A stretch of 64,000 bases of DNA from Chloroflexota bacterium. GTDB lineage: Bacteria; Chloroflexota; Anaerolineae; Aggregatilineales; Phototrophicaceae. Under the pieces are notes generated by a model that saw only the letters and a program-made list of their open reading frames with translations, was not told the origin of the DNA and made no database searches. Below are positions 51,863 through 60,441 of the stretch, piece by piece. The stretch covers positions 44,512 to 108,511 of the forward strand of contig WTGF01000125.1 in the NCBI GenBank assembly GCA_011525385.1, written 5' to 3'. Positions within the stretch are counted from its first letter, which is position 1. Each line of letters begins with the position of its first letter. The position numbers and the translations under genes were made by a program.

Positions 51863-52519
51863 ATGCCGATCATCACAGCGCTGCGAGTTCAAACTGGGGG
51901 CGAAGACCGGGTCAGTCTTTATCTGGATGACGAGTTTGCCTTTGACCTACCGCTGATCTGCGCGGCTGGGCTGCATACCGGGCAAGAGTTGTCACAGGTC
52001 GAGATCAAGGCCTTGGACAGCAAGAACAAGGAACAGGCTGCTTACGATCGTGCGGTCAATTACTTGTCATTCAGACCCCGCAGTGCCGAAGAAGTCCGCC
52101 GACATCTTGTCAAATCGGGTATTTCGGATACCGTGGTAGCGATCGTAGTGGATCGGCTGCGGCAGCAAGGGACCGTCGACGATGTCTCCTTTGCCCGATT
52201 CTGGATCGAGAATCGGGAACGGTTCAAACCGATGGCGCCGCGAGCGCTTCGTTATGAACTGAGTCAGAAGGGCGTAGGCCAAGACATTATCGAGTCTTTG
52301 TTGCCTGCGATCGACGCTGAAGCATCTGCGGAACGAGCTGCCGAAAAGCAGATCTGGCGCTATAGGGGCAAGTCGCGTATCGACTTCCGGCGGAAGCTGG
52401 GTTCCTGGCTTTATCGTCGTGGATTCGATCGCGATACGATTCATAGTGTCATCGATCGATTGGAAGCCGAGCTCGACCAATCCGAACCCCGCTACTTTGC
52501 CAATGGGCTGGAGGAATAA
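51863..52519 (+). CDS. recX: Regulatory protein RecX
   Basis: A 218-aa three-helix-repeat protein that modulates RecA filaments. AVNYLSFRPRSAEEVRRHLVKSG and VDDVSFARFWIENRERFKPMAPRALRYELSQKGV are the characteristic repeats. The N-terminal 45 residues form a beta-rich extension common in longer RecX forms. recA is not next to it. rny follows after 77 bp. Confidence 0.9.
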   Translation: MPIITALRVQTGGEDRVSLYLDDEFAFDLPLICAAGLHTGQELSQVEIKALDSKNKEQAAYDRAVNYLSFRPRSAEEVRRHLVKSGISDTVVAIVVDRLRQQGTVDDVSFARFWIENRERFKPMAPRALRYELSQKGVGQDIIESLLPAIDAEASAERAAEKQIWRYRGKSRIDFRRKLGSWLYRRGFDRDTIHSVIDRLEAELDQSEPRYFANGLEE

Positions 52520-52567
52520 CCACAGGTGGATACAATCCGGGTCTGGTTAAGAAAGGAGCAGAGACGA

Positions 52568-52699
52568 ATGTATCCGATGGATACCGTCAAGCGACTATGG
52601 AAACGATGGAAACGATTATCTTGGCAATTGTTACGGCAATCATCGGTATCGGCGCGGGATACGGCATGGGCGTATGGCGAGGCAGAGCGACGCTGCTGA
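52568..52699 (+). other. Short overlapping frame at the rny start
   Basis: ATG 52568 has AAAGGAG nine bases upstream and opens a frame of about 43 codons (MYPMDTVKRLWKRWKRLSW...) that overlaps the first 100 bases of rny in another frame. It may act as a leader peptide that brings ribosomes to the rny start. It may also be chance. Confidence 0.35.
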
Positions 52700-54162
52700 A
52701 GAAGCAACAAGACGAAGGACAAAGCGCGCTTCTGCAAGCCTCGAATGATGCCAAAGAACTGCTGAATAACGCTGAAGTGGAGAAGACGCAAATCATTGCC
52801 GAAGCTGAGCATGCGGCGCAGCAGCGCATCAATGATGCGGAAGGCATGTTACAGCGCCGCCGCCGTGTTCTGGCTGACGAAGACGAGCGTATTCAGCGCC
52901 GGCGCAACGAACTTGACCAGCGCGTGGAACGCCTGGAACAGCGCGACCAGCAACTGAACAAGCGCCAGAGTCGACTCGACAAAAAAGAGAATGAAATCAA
53001 AAAATCGGAATCGAACATCGTAGAGAAGCTCCAAGGCATCGCGCAGATGACAGTCGAGGAGGCGAGGCAAGCGCTGCTGGACTCCATAGAACTCGATGCG
53101 CGCAACGACATGGCTCGTATCATACGCCAGGTGGAAGCCGAAGCCCGCGAGACAGCCGATCATCGCGCGCGTAGCCTGATCGCAATGGCGATTCAGCGTC
53201 TGGCCTCCGAGCAAGTGAGCGAAGTGTCTGTAAGCGTGGTGCCGCTGCCCAGCGACGACATGAAGGGGCGCATCATCGGGCGCAACGGGCGCAATATCCG
53301 TTCTTTCGAACTGGCAACCGGCGTCGATGTTGTCGTGGACGACTCGCCCGAAGCGGTCACCATCAGCAGTTTTGATCCGGTCCGCCGCGAGGTGGCCAAA
53401 CGGACCATGGCCAAGCTGGTAACGGACGGTCGCATTCATCCGGCGCGTATTGAAAAACTTGTCGAAGATACGCGAGCCGAAGTCGAGCAAATTGTGCGCG
53501 AAGAAGGCGAACGCGCGGCATACGAGACCGGTGTTCATGGCTTGCATGTGGAAATCCTGAAACTGCTGGGGCAGTTAAAATTCCGCAGCAGTTATGGGCA
53601 AAACCAGCACGCGCACGCTATCGAGACCGCCCATATCGCCGGCATGATTGCCTTGGAGTTGGGCGCCGATGCCAATATCGCCAAGATGGGCGGCCTCATG
53701 CACGATATTGGCAAGGCGATTGATCACAATGTCGAAGGCACACATGCCTTGATCGGAGCCGAGTTTGTCAAGCGCTATGGCGGCAATGATCGTGTCGTCA
53801 ACTGTATTGCCGCCCACCATCACGAGGTCGAGAAAGAATGCGTCGAAGCCTTTATCGTGGAAGCGGCCGACGCCATCTCCGGCGCCCGACCCGGCGCCCG
53901 GCGCGAAAGCCTCGATTCCTACATCCGCCGCGTCAAGCAACTGGAAGAGATCGCCAATACCTTTGACGGCGTCGAACAGAGCTACGCCCTGCAAGCCGGG
54001 CGCGAAGTGCGCATCATCGTGCGGCCGGAAGTCGTGGACGACTATCTGGCCATTCAATTGGCCCGCGATATCGCCAAGCGCATCGAGAACGATATGCAGT
54101 ACCCGGGACAGATCAAAGTGCACGTGATCCGCGAGACGCGGCGCGTGGAATACGCGAAGTAA
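52597..54162 (+). CDS. rny: Ribonuclease Y
   Basis: A 521-aa membrane-anchored endoribonuclease that starts mRNA decay. Layout: one N-terminal membrane helix (about 5-25), a long charged coiled coil (about 35-150), a KH domain with GRIIGRNGRNIRSFE (about 226-240), and an HD domain with HDIGKAIDH and AHHHEVEKE. ATG 52597 or 52606 fits the family start, but neither has a ribosome-binding site. The strong AAGGAG (about 52551) instead serves ATG 52568 in another frame. Confidence 0.95.
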   Translation: METMETIILAIVTAIIGIGAGYGMGVWRGRATLLKKQQDEGQSALLQASNDAKELLNNAEVEKTQIIAEAEHAAQQRINDAEGMLQRRRRVLADEDERIQRRRNELDQRVERLEQRDQQLNKRQSRLDKKENEIKKSESNIVEKLQGIAQMTVEEARQALLDSIELDARNDMARIIRQVEAEARETADHRARSLIAMAIQRLASEQVSEVSVSVVPLPSDDMKGRIIGRNGRNIRSFELATGVDVVVDDSPEAVTISSFDPVRREVAKRTMAKLVTDGRIHPARIEKLVEDTRAEVEQIVREEGERAAYETGVHGLHVEILKLLGQLKFRSSYGQNQHAHAIETAHIAGMIALELGADANIAKMGGLMHDIGKAIDHNVEGTHALIGAEFVKRYGGNDRVVNCIAAHHHEVEKECVEAFIVEAADAISGARPGARRESLDSYIRRVKQLEEIANTFDGVEQSYALQAGREVRIIVRPEVVDDYLAIQLARDIAKRIENDMQYPGQIKVHVIRETRRVEYAK

Positions 54163-54232
54163 GCGCGATCAAAGCTCAAGACCTCTCTTCAACTTGGCGC
54201 GCTTGAGCAGATGACACGATCTCAATCCAATC

Positions 54233-54263
54233 AAAAAGCCCCTGCCATTCGGCAGGGGCTTTT
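54233..54263. terminator. Bidirectional terminator between rny and the PDZ gene
   Basis: AAAAAGCCCCTGCC-ATTC-GGCAGGGGCTTTT: a 10-bp GC-rich perfect stem with A-run and T-run on either side. It sits between two convergent genes and serves both. Confidence 0.92.
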
Positions 54264-54286
54264 GCGTTTCTCAATCCTTCTGGCGC

Positions 54287-55606
54287 TTAGCTCGATACGC
54301 GCAGCGTGACCTCAACCTGCATCAACTCACCGTTGCGCAGGACATCCAGCGTCACCTCATCGCCCGGCTTGTGGAAATAGATGCGATTGCGCAGATCAAT
54401 TTCCAGCGTCGCTGGCTCGCCTTCGACCGCCACAATGATGTCCCCGACTTGAATGCCGGCCGCGCCGGCGGGCAATCCCTCAATCACCTCGGCGACATAA
54501 GCGCCGTTGCTGACAGCGCTGCCCTCGAAGTAAGGGTTGTCGGCTTCCAACTGGATATAGCGCACGCCCAGCGTCACTTGCTTTTCGTGCAATCCCAGCC
54601 AAACGGAGCGGTCTTGTTGCTCAGGCGCGTCAATGCCGAACATCAACAATGGCGCGGCGCTCGAAGGTACATCAAAGCTGAGCGTGCCACTCGCGCGCGT
54701 TATCGTCAGATTGATGACTTCACCGCTGAACAGGTCCTTCGCCTCTTCTATAGCGGCGCCGTTGACGGCTGTGATCAAGTCATATTGCCTCAATCCAGCG
54801 GCATAGAGTTCGTGCGCCGGGCTGATCTCCTGGATCTGAATGGCGTTTTCTCCATAACCCAGTCCGATGCTGTCCGTCCGGTAGATGCTGCTAACTTCCA
54901 GACGCGGGCGCGGGCGTGGCCGGTGACGCGGATCCCGGCGCCTGCGATGATCTTCGACCATCACCTTCATGGTCAGTTCGCGGTCGCCGCGCAAGACTGT
55001 GATCCCCAGTTCATCGCCCTCGATCAGGTCGGATACAGCCACATCCGCGGCGCCGATGCTGTCAATCGCATCGCCATCAACGCTGATCAAGCGGTCATGG
55101 ACGTGGAATCCCGCTTCCGCAACCTCCGAACCTTCTATCGCCGCAACGATGAATACCTTGTCGTCGCATTGCTGGACATACAAGCCGAGGGACGCCAGAT
55201 CCAAGGGCATGGCATAGTCCGGATTGCTGAAAAGATCCTCTGGAAACGCCATCAAAGTCACATCAGTTGTGAAGGCTGAACCGTCGCGTTCGACGCTCAA
55301 GGAGAGGGTATCACCCACGACATAGGTCAGCAGTACCTCCCTGATGGAAGAGAAATCGATGGCGGTTTCATCAAAGGCGTTGACAAGATCTCCAGCCGCG
55401 AGATCGGCATTGGCGGCGGGCGTATTAGGTATGACGCCGGTAACCAGAATGCCCTCGTCAACGCCCCAATAACGAACGCCGATGAAGGGTATGGCTTGCG
55501 TTTCAGTCGCAGTCTCCATTTCGTCCTGCGCAAATGCGATCGCCGAAGTCGCCAGCAAGGCCATGAGGACCAGGAGACGGATCAAGTTTTGCAAATAGTT
55601 TTTCAT
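54287..55606 (-). CDS. Secreted protein with four PDZ-like domains
   Basis: A 439-aa protein with a signal peptide (about 1-26, ending AIAFAQ). PDZ-like repeats lie at about 40-118 (GILVTGVIPNTPAANADLAAGDLV), 140-218 (VFIVAAIEGSEVAEAGFHVHDRLISVDG), 245-320 (IQIQEISPAHELYAAGLRQYDLI) and 345-437 (AYVAEVIEGLPAGAAGIQVGDIIVAVEG). A short Arg/Pro-rich linker (RRRRDPRHRPRPRPR) separates the second and third. No protease domain is present, unlike HtrA or Ctp. It may be an adaptor or scaffold in the envelope. Confidence 0.87.
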   Translation of the reverse strand: MKNYLQNLIRLLVLMALLATSAIAFAQDEMETATETQAIPFIGVRYWGVDEGILVTGVIPNTPAANADLAAGDLVNAFDETAIDFSSIREVLLTYVVGDTLSLSVERDGSAFTTDVTLMAFPEDLFSNPDYAMPLDLASLGLYVQQCDDKVFIVAAIEGSEVAEAGFHVHDRLISVDGDAIDSIGAADVAVSDLIEGDELGITVLRGDRELTMKVMVEDHRRRRDPRHRPRPRPRLEVSSIYRTDSIGLGYGENAIQIQEISPAHELYAAGLRQYDLITAVNGAAIEEAKDLFSGEVINLTITRASGTLSFDVPSSAAPLLMFGIDAPEQQDRSVWLGLHEKQVTLGVRYIQLEADNPYFEGSAVSNGAYVAEVIEGLPAGAAGIQVGDIIVAVEGEPATLEIDLRNRIYFHKPGDEVTLDVLRNGELMQVEVTLRVSS

Positions 55607-55618
55607 TTTCGGGAGCCC

Positions 55619-55635
55619 CTTTACTGTCGGTAAAG
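55619..55635 (-). promoter_or_regulatory. Hairpin in front of the PDZ gene start
   Basis: CTTTAC and GTAAAG (6-bp perfect arms, 5-base loop) lie about 13 bases upstream of the ATG and next to the AGGGG ribosome-binding stretch, so the hairpin could affect initiation. Confidence 0.3.
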
Positions 55636-55681
55636 TCTCACTTCAATATGCGAGCGTCCTGACCACAGGACTATTCTGCTT

Positions 55682-55710
55682 ACTTTATCCGATTTATCGT
55701 CTCTGGTCAA
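55682..55710 (-). promoter_or_regulatory. Promoter of the PDZ gene
   Basis: On the minus strand TTGACC (55710-55705), a 17-bp spacer and TAAAGT (55687-55682). The family C mobile element begins 17 bp upstream of the -35 box, so it has not broken the promoter. Confidence 0.6.
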
Positions 55711-55726
55711 ATATTTCTTTGCCAAC

Positions 55727-55951
55727 GGGTGCATTTCAATATTTTGGCGGAATTAGCACTGTATCAAATTTCGTCATTATCCACCCACTCTGACAGCAAA
55801 AATCACGAATAAAATGACGATCATGTAGGGGCGACCTATCAGGTCGCCCGAAATCAACATCTCACATTTGGGAGAGCCACCGGCTCGCCCCTACAGAGTT
55901 GTCGTTTTTTGAAGGATTGAGCTTGATGTGCCAATAATCTGAAATGCACCC
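55727..55951. mobile_element. Family C MITE-like element with 8-bp target duplication
   Basis: The ends GGGTGCATTTCA (55727-55738) and TGAAATGCACCC (55940-55951) are a perfect 12-bp inverted pair, with weaker pairing continuing to TTTGGC/GCCAA. A perfect 8-bp direct duplication TTGCCAAC flanks it (55719-55726 and 55952-55959). A family B palindromic unit (55825-55894) is nested in the middle. It has no coding capacity. Confidence 0.82.
55825..55894. repeat. Family B palindromic unit inside element C
   Basis: A 70-bp unit bounded by GTAGGGGCGAC and GGCTCGCCCCTAC. The outer 10 bases are perfect inverted repeats. Confidence 0.65.
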
Positions 55952-56186
55952 TTGCCAACTGCTTATAGTCTGCGCCGCTCTATTGAACTTGCAGAGAGAA
56001 CCATCCAGAGCGGCGCTGCTTATGCAGTCTCAAATCGCCTTCAGAATAGTTGCCATCGCGCCGCCACTGTGCGGTCTGTTTATGTAAACTGCGGCGCTCA
56101 TGCGACAAGAGGTCTTACTATTTGCCTGAGCGCGACACTCCTGGAACCTTTTCGCCAATCGCATCGCCAGTATGCGGCCCTCGCGA

Positions 56187-57206
56187 TCATTTGTCGTCGT
56201 TTTTGCTTCCGCCGAACAGGCGTTTGGTAATGGCTCCGCCAAAAAGCGTACCGGCGATCGTATGCTCGAACTGGACATTGTTGTCGGGTCGATCATCCCA
56301 ATCGCCCTTGTGTCGCTTGTTGATCCAGCGCTGATAGTCGTCCGAGGCGGCAATTAAGAATGCTTCGATCGCGCTTTCATCGTCGGCGGCAAGTCGATCG
56401 CGCACATCCGTCAACGATGCCAGCACTTCATCAATCGCTCGCGTTAAAGACTCTCTGTTCGCCAGCCACTCGTCGCGCAAGGCGTCCGGATGATGGGTCA
56501 ACAAATAGCGCGTCAGGACGTTGAAGGGCGGGTTGGTGAGGCGCTGGGCGTCCTGCCAGGCATTGTGATTCATCGCGCTGGCGTAGGCCACGATACTCAG
56601 AAGTTGCGGGATTTCCTCTGTGATGGTTGTTAAACTGTCGTGCTCGGCCGGATCAAGAAAATGGGGTTTGCCGCCCAGAATCGCCGAAAAGTTGACGGCA
56701 AGGTCAATCGCTTCCTTAATGCTGGCAAGCGACGGCGTCAAGTATATCGGGCTGTCCAGAAAATAATCGTCGCTCGCGTACTCCGGACTCAATTGGTGCT
56801 CCAGCAGATAATCAGCGTTGATAGCAGCCGTGAAACCAATCAGATGGTGCTCGCCGCTCAAGTATTGCTCCGCCCAGGTTAAGGACGGCTGCTTGATTAC
56901 CGCGGTATCGAGGATGAGTACGCCGTCGCGCAAGGAAGGCGCGATCAGTTCATAACTCGCGCGCAAGTCCTCATAGGGCAGATTCATGAACACGATGTCG
57001 GCCGACTCAACCGCGTTGTAGGCTTTTCTTTCGATCTTGTCGAAGACCTTGAGTTTGCGCGCTGGCGTTTCATAGTCGTCTCGGCTGTCATGGCCGATCA
57101 ACGTAAAGCGATGCTGGCCGCGTTTCTTGACAAAGGTCTGCAAGCGTAAAGCCACCGACGCTCCCAAGCGATCCAAACCCAGAACGGCAATTGTTAGCTC
57201 AGCCAT
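56187..57206 (-). CDS. Prephenate dehydrogenase-like protein
   Basis: A 339-aa protein with an N-terminal Rossmann domain (AVLGLDRLGASVALRLQ, about 6-22), then ADIVFMNLPYEDL, LILDTAVIKQPSLTWAEQYL and GFTAAIN, the pattern of TyrA-type dehydrogenases. The C-terminal helical domain is present. Substrate residues are divergent (no clear GGHPM-type motif), so it may act on another small carboxylate. No aromatic-pathway genes adjoin it. ATG 57206 is preceded by GCGAGGAGC. Confidence 0.72.
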   Translation of the reverse strand: MAELTIAVLGLDRLGASVALRLQTFVKKRGQHRFTLIGHDSRDDYETPARKLKVFDKIERKAYNAVESADIVFMNLPYEDLRASYELIAPSLRDGVLILDTAVIKQPSLTWAEQYLSGEHHLIGFTAAINADYLLEHQLSPEYASDDYFLDSPIYLTPSLASIKEAIDLAVNFSAILGGKPHFLDPAEHDSLTTITEEIPQLLSIVAYASAMNHNAWQDAQRLTNPPFNVLTRYLLTHHPDALRDEWLANRESLTRAIDEVLASLTDVRDRLAADDESAIEAFLIAASDDYQRWINKRHKGDWDDRPDNNVQFEHTIAGTLFGGAITKRLFGGSKNDDK

Positions 57207-57289
57207 ACCATGCTCCTCGCGCCTATCGACTTGTCCGTGGCGACTTTCAATATGGACTCTCCAAAATGACAAGATAACTGAAGACTGGC

Positions 57290-57314
57290 GAATCGCATAT
57301 TGCGCGATTCTTTT
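57290..57314. other. Hairpin between the HD and TyrA-like genes
   Basis: GAATCGC and GCGATTC form a 7-bp perfect stem with a 7-base loop, with TTTT on the plus strand side. Read on the plus strand it looks like a weak terminator, but no plus-strand gene precedes it. Confidence 0.35.
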
Positions 57315-57391
57315 GCGTCATATCTGAACTATAGCGCAGACCGGCGGCATGAATCCATAGCGCTTGGGCAACGTTTTCGGCTGCACGACGG

Positions 57392-57919
57392 TCAGCAAGC
57401 TTCGTCGGCGCGCTGAAGGCATTGTAACAATTCCCCCTGCGGATGATCGCAAAGCGCTAAAATATCGGCTTGATGGTGCTCGACAAGCCATACGGTGACT
57501 TCGTCCGCACAGCAGGCTCGCAAGATTTCTACGCTCCATTTTGCGTGGTGGGATCTCACGACAAAGGGCGCGCGCCAAATGCTCAGTTTTTCCTCGCGAC
57601 CGAGCCTGTCCGCCAAGGGCGGAATCAAACGCTTGACCAGCACGGCCATAGTCCGTTGCCAGACGGCCAGGTGATAGCGGCACTTGCCGACATCGTGCAT
57701 CAACGCGGCAACGGCGAGGGATCGTGGTACGGATTCGCGCTGGCTCCGTAGCGTTCGTAGAACGTTAAGACTGTGCAATTGATCGACGCGCGACATTTTT
57801 TGAAATGCGCCAAGTTCTTTTGATGAAAGATATTGCTTTGCCAAATACAGATCAATCGGGGTAGCGAAGGCGAAAAGCGCGCGAATGCCTTGTTCAATTC
57901 GCTTTAACGCGGCTGCCAT
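57392..57919 (-). CDS. HD-domain phosphohydrolase
   Basis: A 175-aa protein with the HD metal site: H49 (QLHSLNVL), H75-D76 (ALMHDVGKC), SHHAKWS and VEHHQAD. The family hydrolyses phosphate esters of nucleotides, including signalling molecules. The substrate is unknown. Its ATG lies 3 bp after the stop of the upstream M50 gene, so the two form an operon. Confidence 0.85.
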   Translation of the reverse strand: MAAALKRIEQGIRALFAFATPIDLYLAKQYLSSKELGAFQKMSRVDQLHSLNVLRTLRSQRESVPRSLAVAALMHDVGKCRYHLAVWQRTMAVLVKRLIPPLADRLGREEKLSIWRAPFVVRSHHAKWSVEILRACCADEVTVWLVEHHQADILALCDHPQGELLQCLQRADEAC

Positions 57920-57922
57920 ATC

Positions 57923-58669
57923 TTACAAGAACAGCAGCAGGCGCATTATTGCGCTGGTAGGCTGTCCGATCAAGAGCCCTAGCGGACTTACACCGGCAAT
58001 CGGGATGAAAGAGATAAAGATCAAGCCGAGGAAAACGTAGTAGCTCACGACTTGCCAATCGCGCCATTTGAAGGCCGGGCGCATCAAAAACTCCGACAGG
58101 GGGCGCAGATTCTGCTGGATCGCAACTGGGATTTGCATGCGATTGAGCCAGGACCCGGGCAGCAGCGTCAATACAATGTGCCAGCCGTCAATCGGGAAAA
58201 GCGGGATCAAATTGAAGACGAAAAGCAGCGCATTCCAAAAGACCATCGCGTACATGAAGGCCGCCAGCGCGCCGAGAGGGCTGGCTATCGTATCCGGCAA
58301 GGTATACAAGTAATAACTATCCACGGCAATTCCGCCGAGGCGAAGTATGATCGCGAAGATCAATGCCAGGCACAGGTTGGAAAATGGACCCGCTGCTACC
58401 GCGGCCAGAAAGCCCCGGCGTGGATCGCGCATGCGCTCCGGCGAGATCGGCGCGCTGCCCAGGATGCCAAATCCGATGATCGCGAACATCAGCCAGCCCA
58501 CCCAGTTTATATGCACAAGCGGATTCAGCGTTAAGCGCCCCTGCTTTTGTGGCAAGGGATCGCCCATTTTCCAGGCGACAAAATTGTGGGCGAATTCGTG
58601 CGCGGTCATGGCAATGCCGAGCACAATGAGATTGATAACGATCGTGATCGGGTGCAGATCCAGGAACAT
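57923..58669 (-). CDS. Site-2 protease-like M50 metalloprotease
   Basis: A 248-aa membrane protein with about six hydrophobic segments. The zinc motif is AHEFAH (23-28) in the first, and the second-site Asp lies in LFPIDGWH. It belongs to the short M50B rhomboid-like class without a PDZ domain. It may cleave an anti-sigma factor or a signal-peptide remnant within the membrane. Confidence 0.88.
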   Translation of the reverse strand: MFLDLHPITIVINLIVLGIAMTAHEFAHNFVAWKMGDPLPQKQGRLTLNPLVHINWVGWLMFAIIGFGILGSAPISPERMRDPRRGFLAAVAAGPFSNLCLALIFAIILRLGGIAVDSYYLYTLPDTIASPLGALAAFMYAMVFWNALLFVFNLIPLFPIDGWHIVLTLLPGSWLNRMQIPVAIQQNLRPLSEFLMRPAFKWRDWQVVSYYVFLGLIFISFIPIAGVSPLGLLIGQPTSAIMRLLLFL

Positions 58670-58805
58670 GGAAACTTACTCTCTATCTGCGCTGCGTTCA
58701 GCTTAACTATACACGAAACTCCTGCGACTTGGGAAGATGGATGGCCTATATGACGATTGTGTATCGACTTCGGTTGAGAAAAGAACAACAACCACCTAAC
58801 AGTCG

Positions 58806-58989
58806 GTAGGGGCGCCCCGCCGGACTCTGTTGAAAATCATGAATTACAGCCAATCCCGGTCAGTGTCGTGTAAATGCGAAAGACCAAAATGGTCCAAAAT
58901 AGCTCAGTAAAGCTCCCCCTCCCTGATGCTTCGGGGAGGGGGCCGGGGGGTGGGGTAGAATTTCAACAGCGACCCGCCGGGTCGCCCGC
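58806..58989. repeat. Palindromic repeat unit, family B copy 2
   Basis: A 184-bp unit starting GTAGGGGCGCC and ending GGGTCGCCCGC. It is nearly identical to 21802-21985 over its inner part, including GACTCTGTTGAAAATCATG and the CTCCCTGATGCTTCGGGG core. Confidence 0.75.
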
Positions 58990-59082
58990 AAAATGGAAAC
59001 ATCTACTTTGGCTTTCTCTGTGCTCTCTGTGTCTCTGTGGTTATATTTAAGTTTGTATCGTGTTGATTGCAGAGCATGTTCA

Positions 59083-59101
59083 TTTTGATGCGATTGCCCT
59101 G
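59083..59101. repeat. Solitary family A right end
   Basis: TTTTGATGCGATTGCCCTG matches the right terminus of the family A elements, preceded by a diverged CTCTGTG block. No left end or duplicated flank is found, so it is a remnant. Confidence 0.55.
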
Positions 59102-59267
59102 TGGAACGCATGACAACGTTTCGGCGCCCCCGACAACTATGATATAATTGCCGGGATCGCTGCGGCGCGAGGCGTCAGTGCAAAGCCAAAGCGGGCACAA
59201 GCGCCCCTTCAATTGACGGTCGTTCGCGTCTTGGGTCGACAGGCTCCCATCCTAGGAAAGTCCCATT

Positions 59268-60428
59268 GTGACGAAGCGAGTCCTATTTCTGTTTTCGGAT
59301 ACCGGGGGTGGTCATCGCTCCGCGTTTCAAGCAATTCAGGATGCCATGACGATAATGTATGGCGACGCTGTTGAATTCGATGCCGTCGACGTACTGCGCG
59401 AGTTGAAGTGGCCGCTCAACAAACAGCCGGAATTGTATCCACTGGTCGTCAACACATCGAAGCTGCTTTGGGCCCTAATGTATCACAGCTTCGACGGCAA
59501 ACACCGCGCCCGTTTGGCGCGACAGTTTATCTATCGCAACAATCGCAAGAATCTACGGCGCGTCGTGCGGGAGCATCCCGCCGATGTCGTGGTTTGTACC
59601 CATTCCGTGATTGCGAACCCGACATTCCGGGCTTTTTTGACCTTGGATGAACGACCGCCTTTCTTGACAGTGGTGACGGACTTGGTGACCACGCCCTCGT
59701 TTTGGTACGATCCTCGCGTCGATTACTGTTTTGTTCCCACTGAAACCGCTTACCGGCGCGGACTGAGGCTGGGCATGTCTTCATCGCAGATGCAGATCAC
59801 AGGTTTGCCGGTGAATCCGCATTTCATCAAATCAATGACCAGCAAGGCGGAGGCGCGCAAAGACTTCGGTTTTGATCCGGAGTTGCCCGCAGTCTTGTTC
59901 GTTGCCGGTGGCGAAGGCATGGGGACGATCTACAAAATGGTCAAGGCCCTCGACGCGCAACGGCTCAACGTACAGATTGTCGTAGTCTGTGGACGAAACG
60001 AAGACCTCAGGACCAAGCTCGAATCTCGTGTCTGGACGAATGCCCGGCATATATTCGGCTTCGTGACCAACCACCACGAAATGCCTCGCCTTATGGCAGC
60101 CTCCGATATCATTGTCACCAAAGCCGGTCCCTCGACGATCAGCGAAGCCGCCATCGCCGGTTTGCCAATGATTATCAGCGATCGCATACCCGGGCAGGAA
60201 ACCGGAAACGTGAAACTGGTGCTGGAGAACGACGCCGGCGTTTACTTGCCCAAGCCGGAAAAGGTCGTGTCGGAAATCATTGACTGGCTCGCCGAGGGTC
60301 CCGAAATGCTGGCCAGGCGATCAGCTAACGCCCGCAGAATCGCCCGCCCAAACGCCGTCTGGGAAATCGCCGAAGCCGTCTGGGATTTTGCCAACAAGCC
60401 CAATATCGCGCGTACGCAAGTATCCTGA
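59268..60428 (+). CDS. MGDG-synthase-like glycosyltransferase (GT28)
   Basis: A 386-aa GT-B enzyme. The N-terminal domain has FSDTGGGHRSAFQAI (about 9-23), typical of MGDG synthase/processive diacylglycerol glucosyltransferases. The C-terminal donor-binding segment is KAGPSTISEAAIAGLPMIISDRIPGQETGN. It likely adds galactose or glucose to diacylglycerol to make membrane glycolipids. The start is GTG 59268. No better in-frame ATG fits the motif. TATAAT at 59143 marks a possible promoter. Confidence 0.9.
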   Translation: MTKRVLFLFSDTGGGHRSAFQAIQDAMTIMYGDAVEFDAVDVLRELKWPLNKQPELYPLVVNTSKLLWALMYHSFDGKHRARLARQFIYRNNRKNLRRVVREHPADVVVCTHSVIANPTFRAFLTLDERPPFLTVVTDLVTTPSFWYDPRVDYCFVPTETAYRRGLRLGMSSSQMQITGLPVNPHFIKSMTSKAEARKDFGFDPELPAVLFVAGGEGMGTIYKMVKALDAQRLNVQIVVVCGRNEDLRTKLESRVWTNARHIFGFVTNHHEMPRLMAASDIIVTKAGPSTISEAAIAGLPMIISDRIPGQETGNVKLVLENDAGVYLPKPEKVVSEIIDWLAEGPEMLARRSANARRIARPNAVWEIAEAVWDFANKPNIARTQVS

Positions 60429-60441
60429 TAAACCGGGCTCC

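Larger units (their letters stand above)
58670..59267. other. Intergenic region with two repeat families and a promoter
   Basis: No gene is supported. It holds family B copy 2 (58806-58989), a CTCTGTG-type repeat (58999-59037), a family A right end (59083-59101), and TATAAT at 59143-59148 that could start the MGDG-synthase-like gene. Confidence 0.6.

Noticed and set aside
51640..51876. Minus-strand frame of 78 codons before recX
   Set aside because: No ribosome-binding site, no recognisable domain, and it overlaps the recX start.
55952..56230. Plus-strand frame of 92 codons
   Set aside because: It overlaps the 3' end of the TyrA-like gene, lacks a ribosome-binding site and has a Cys/Arg-rich composition typical of a shadow frame.
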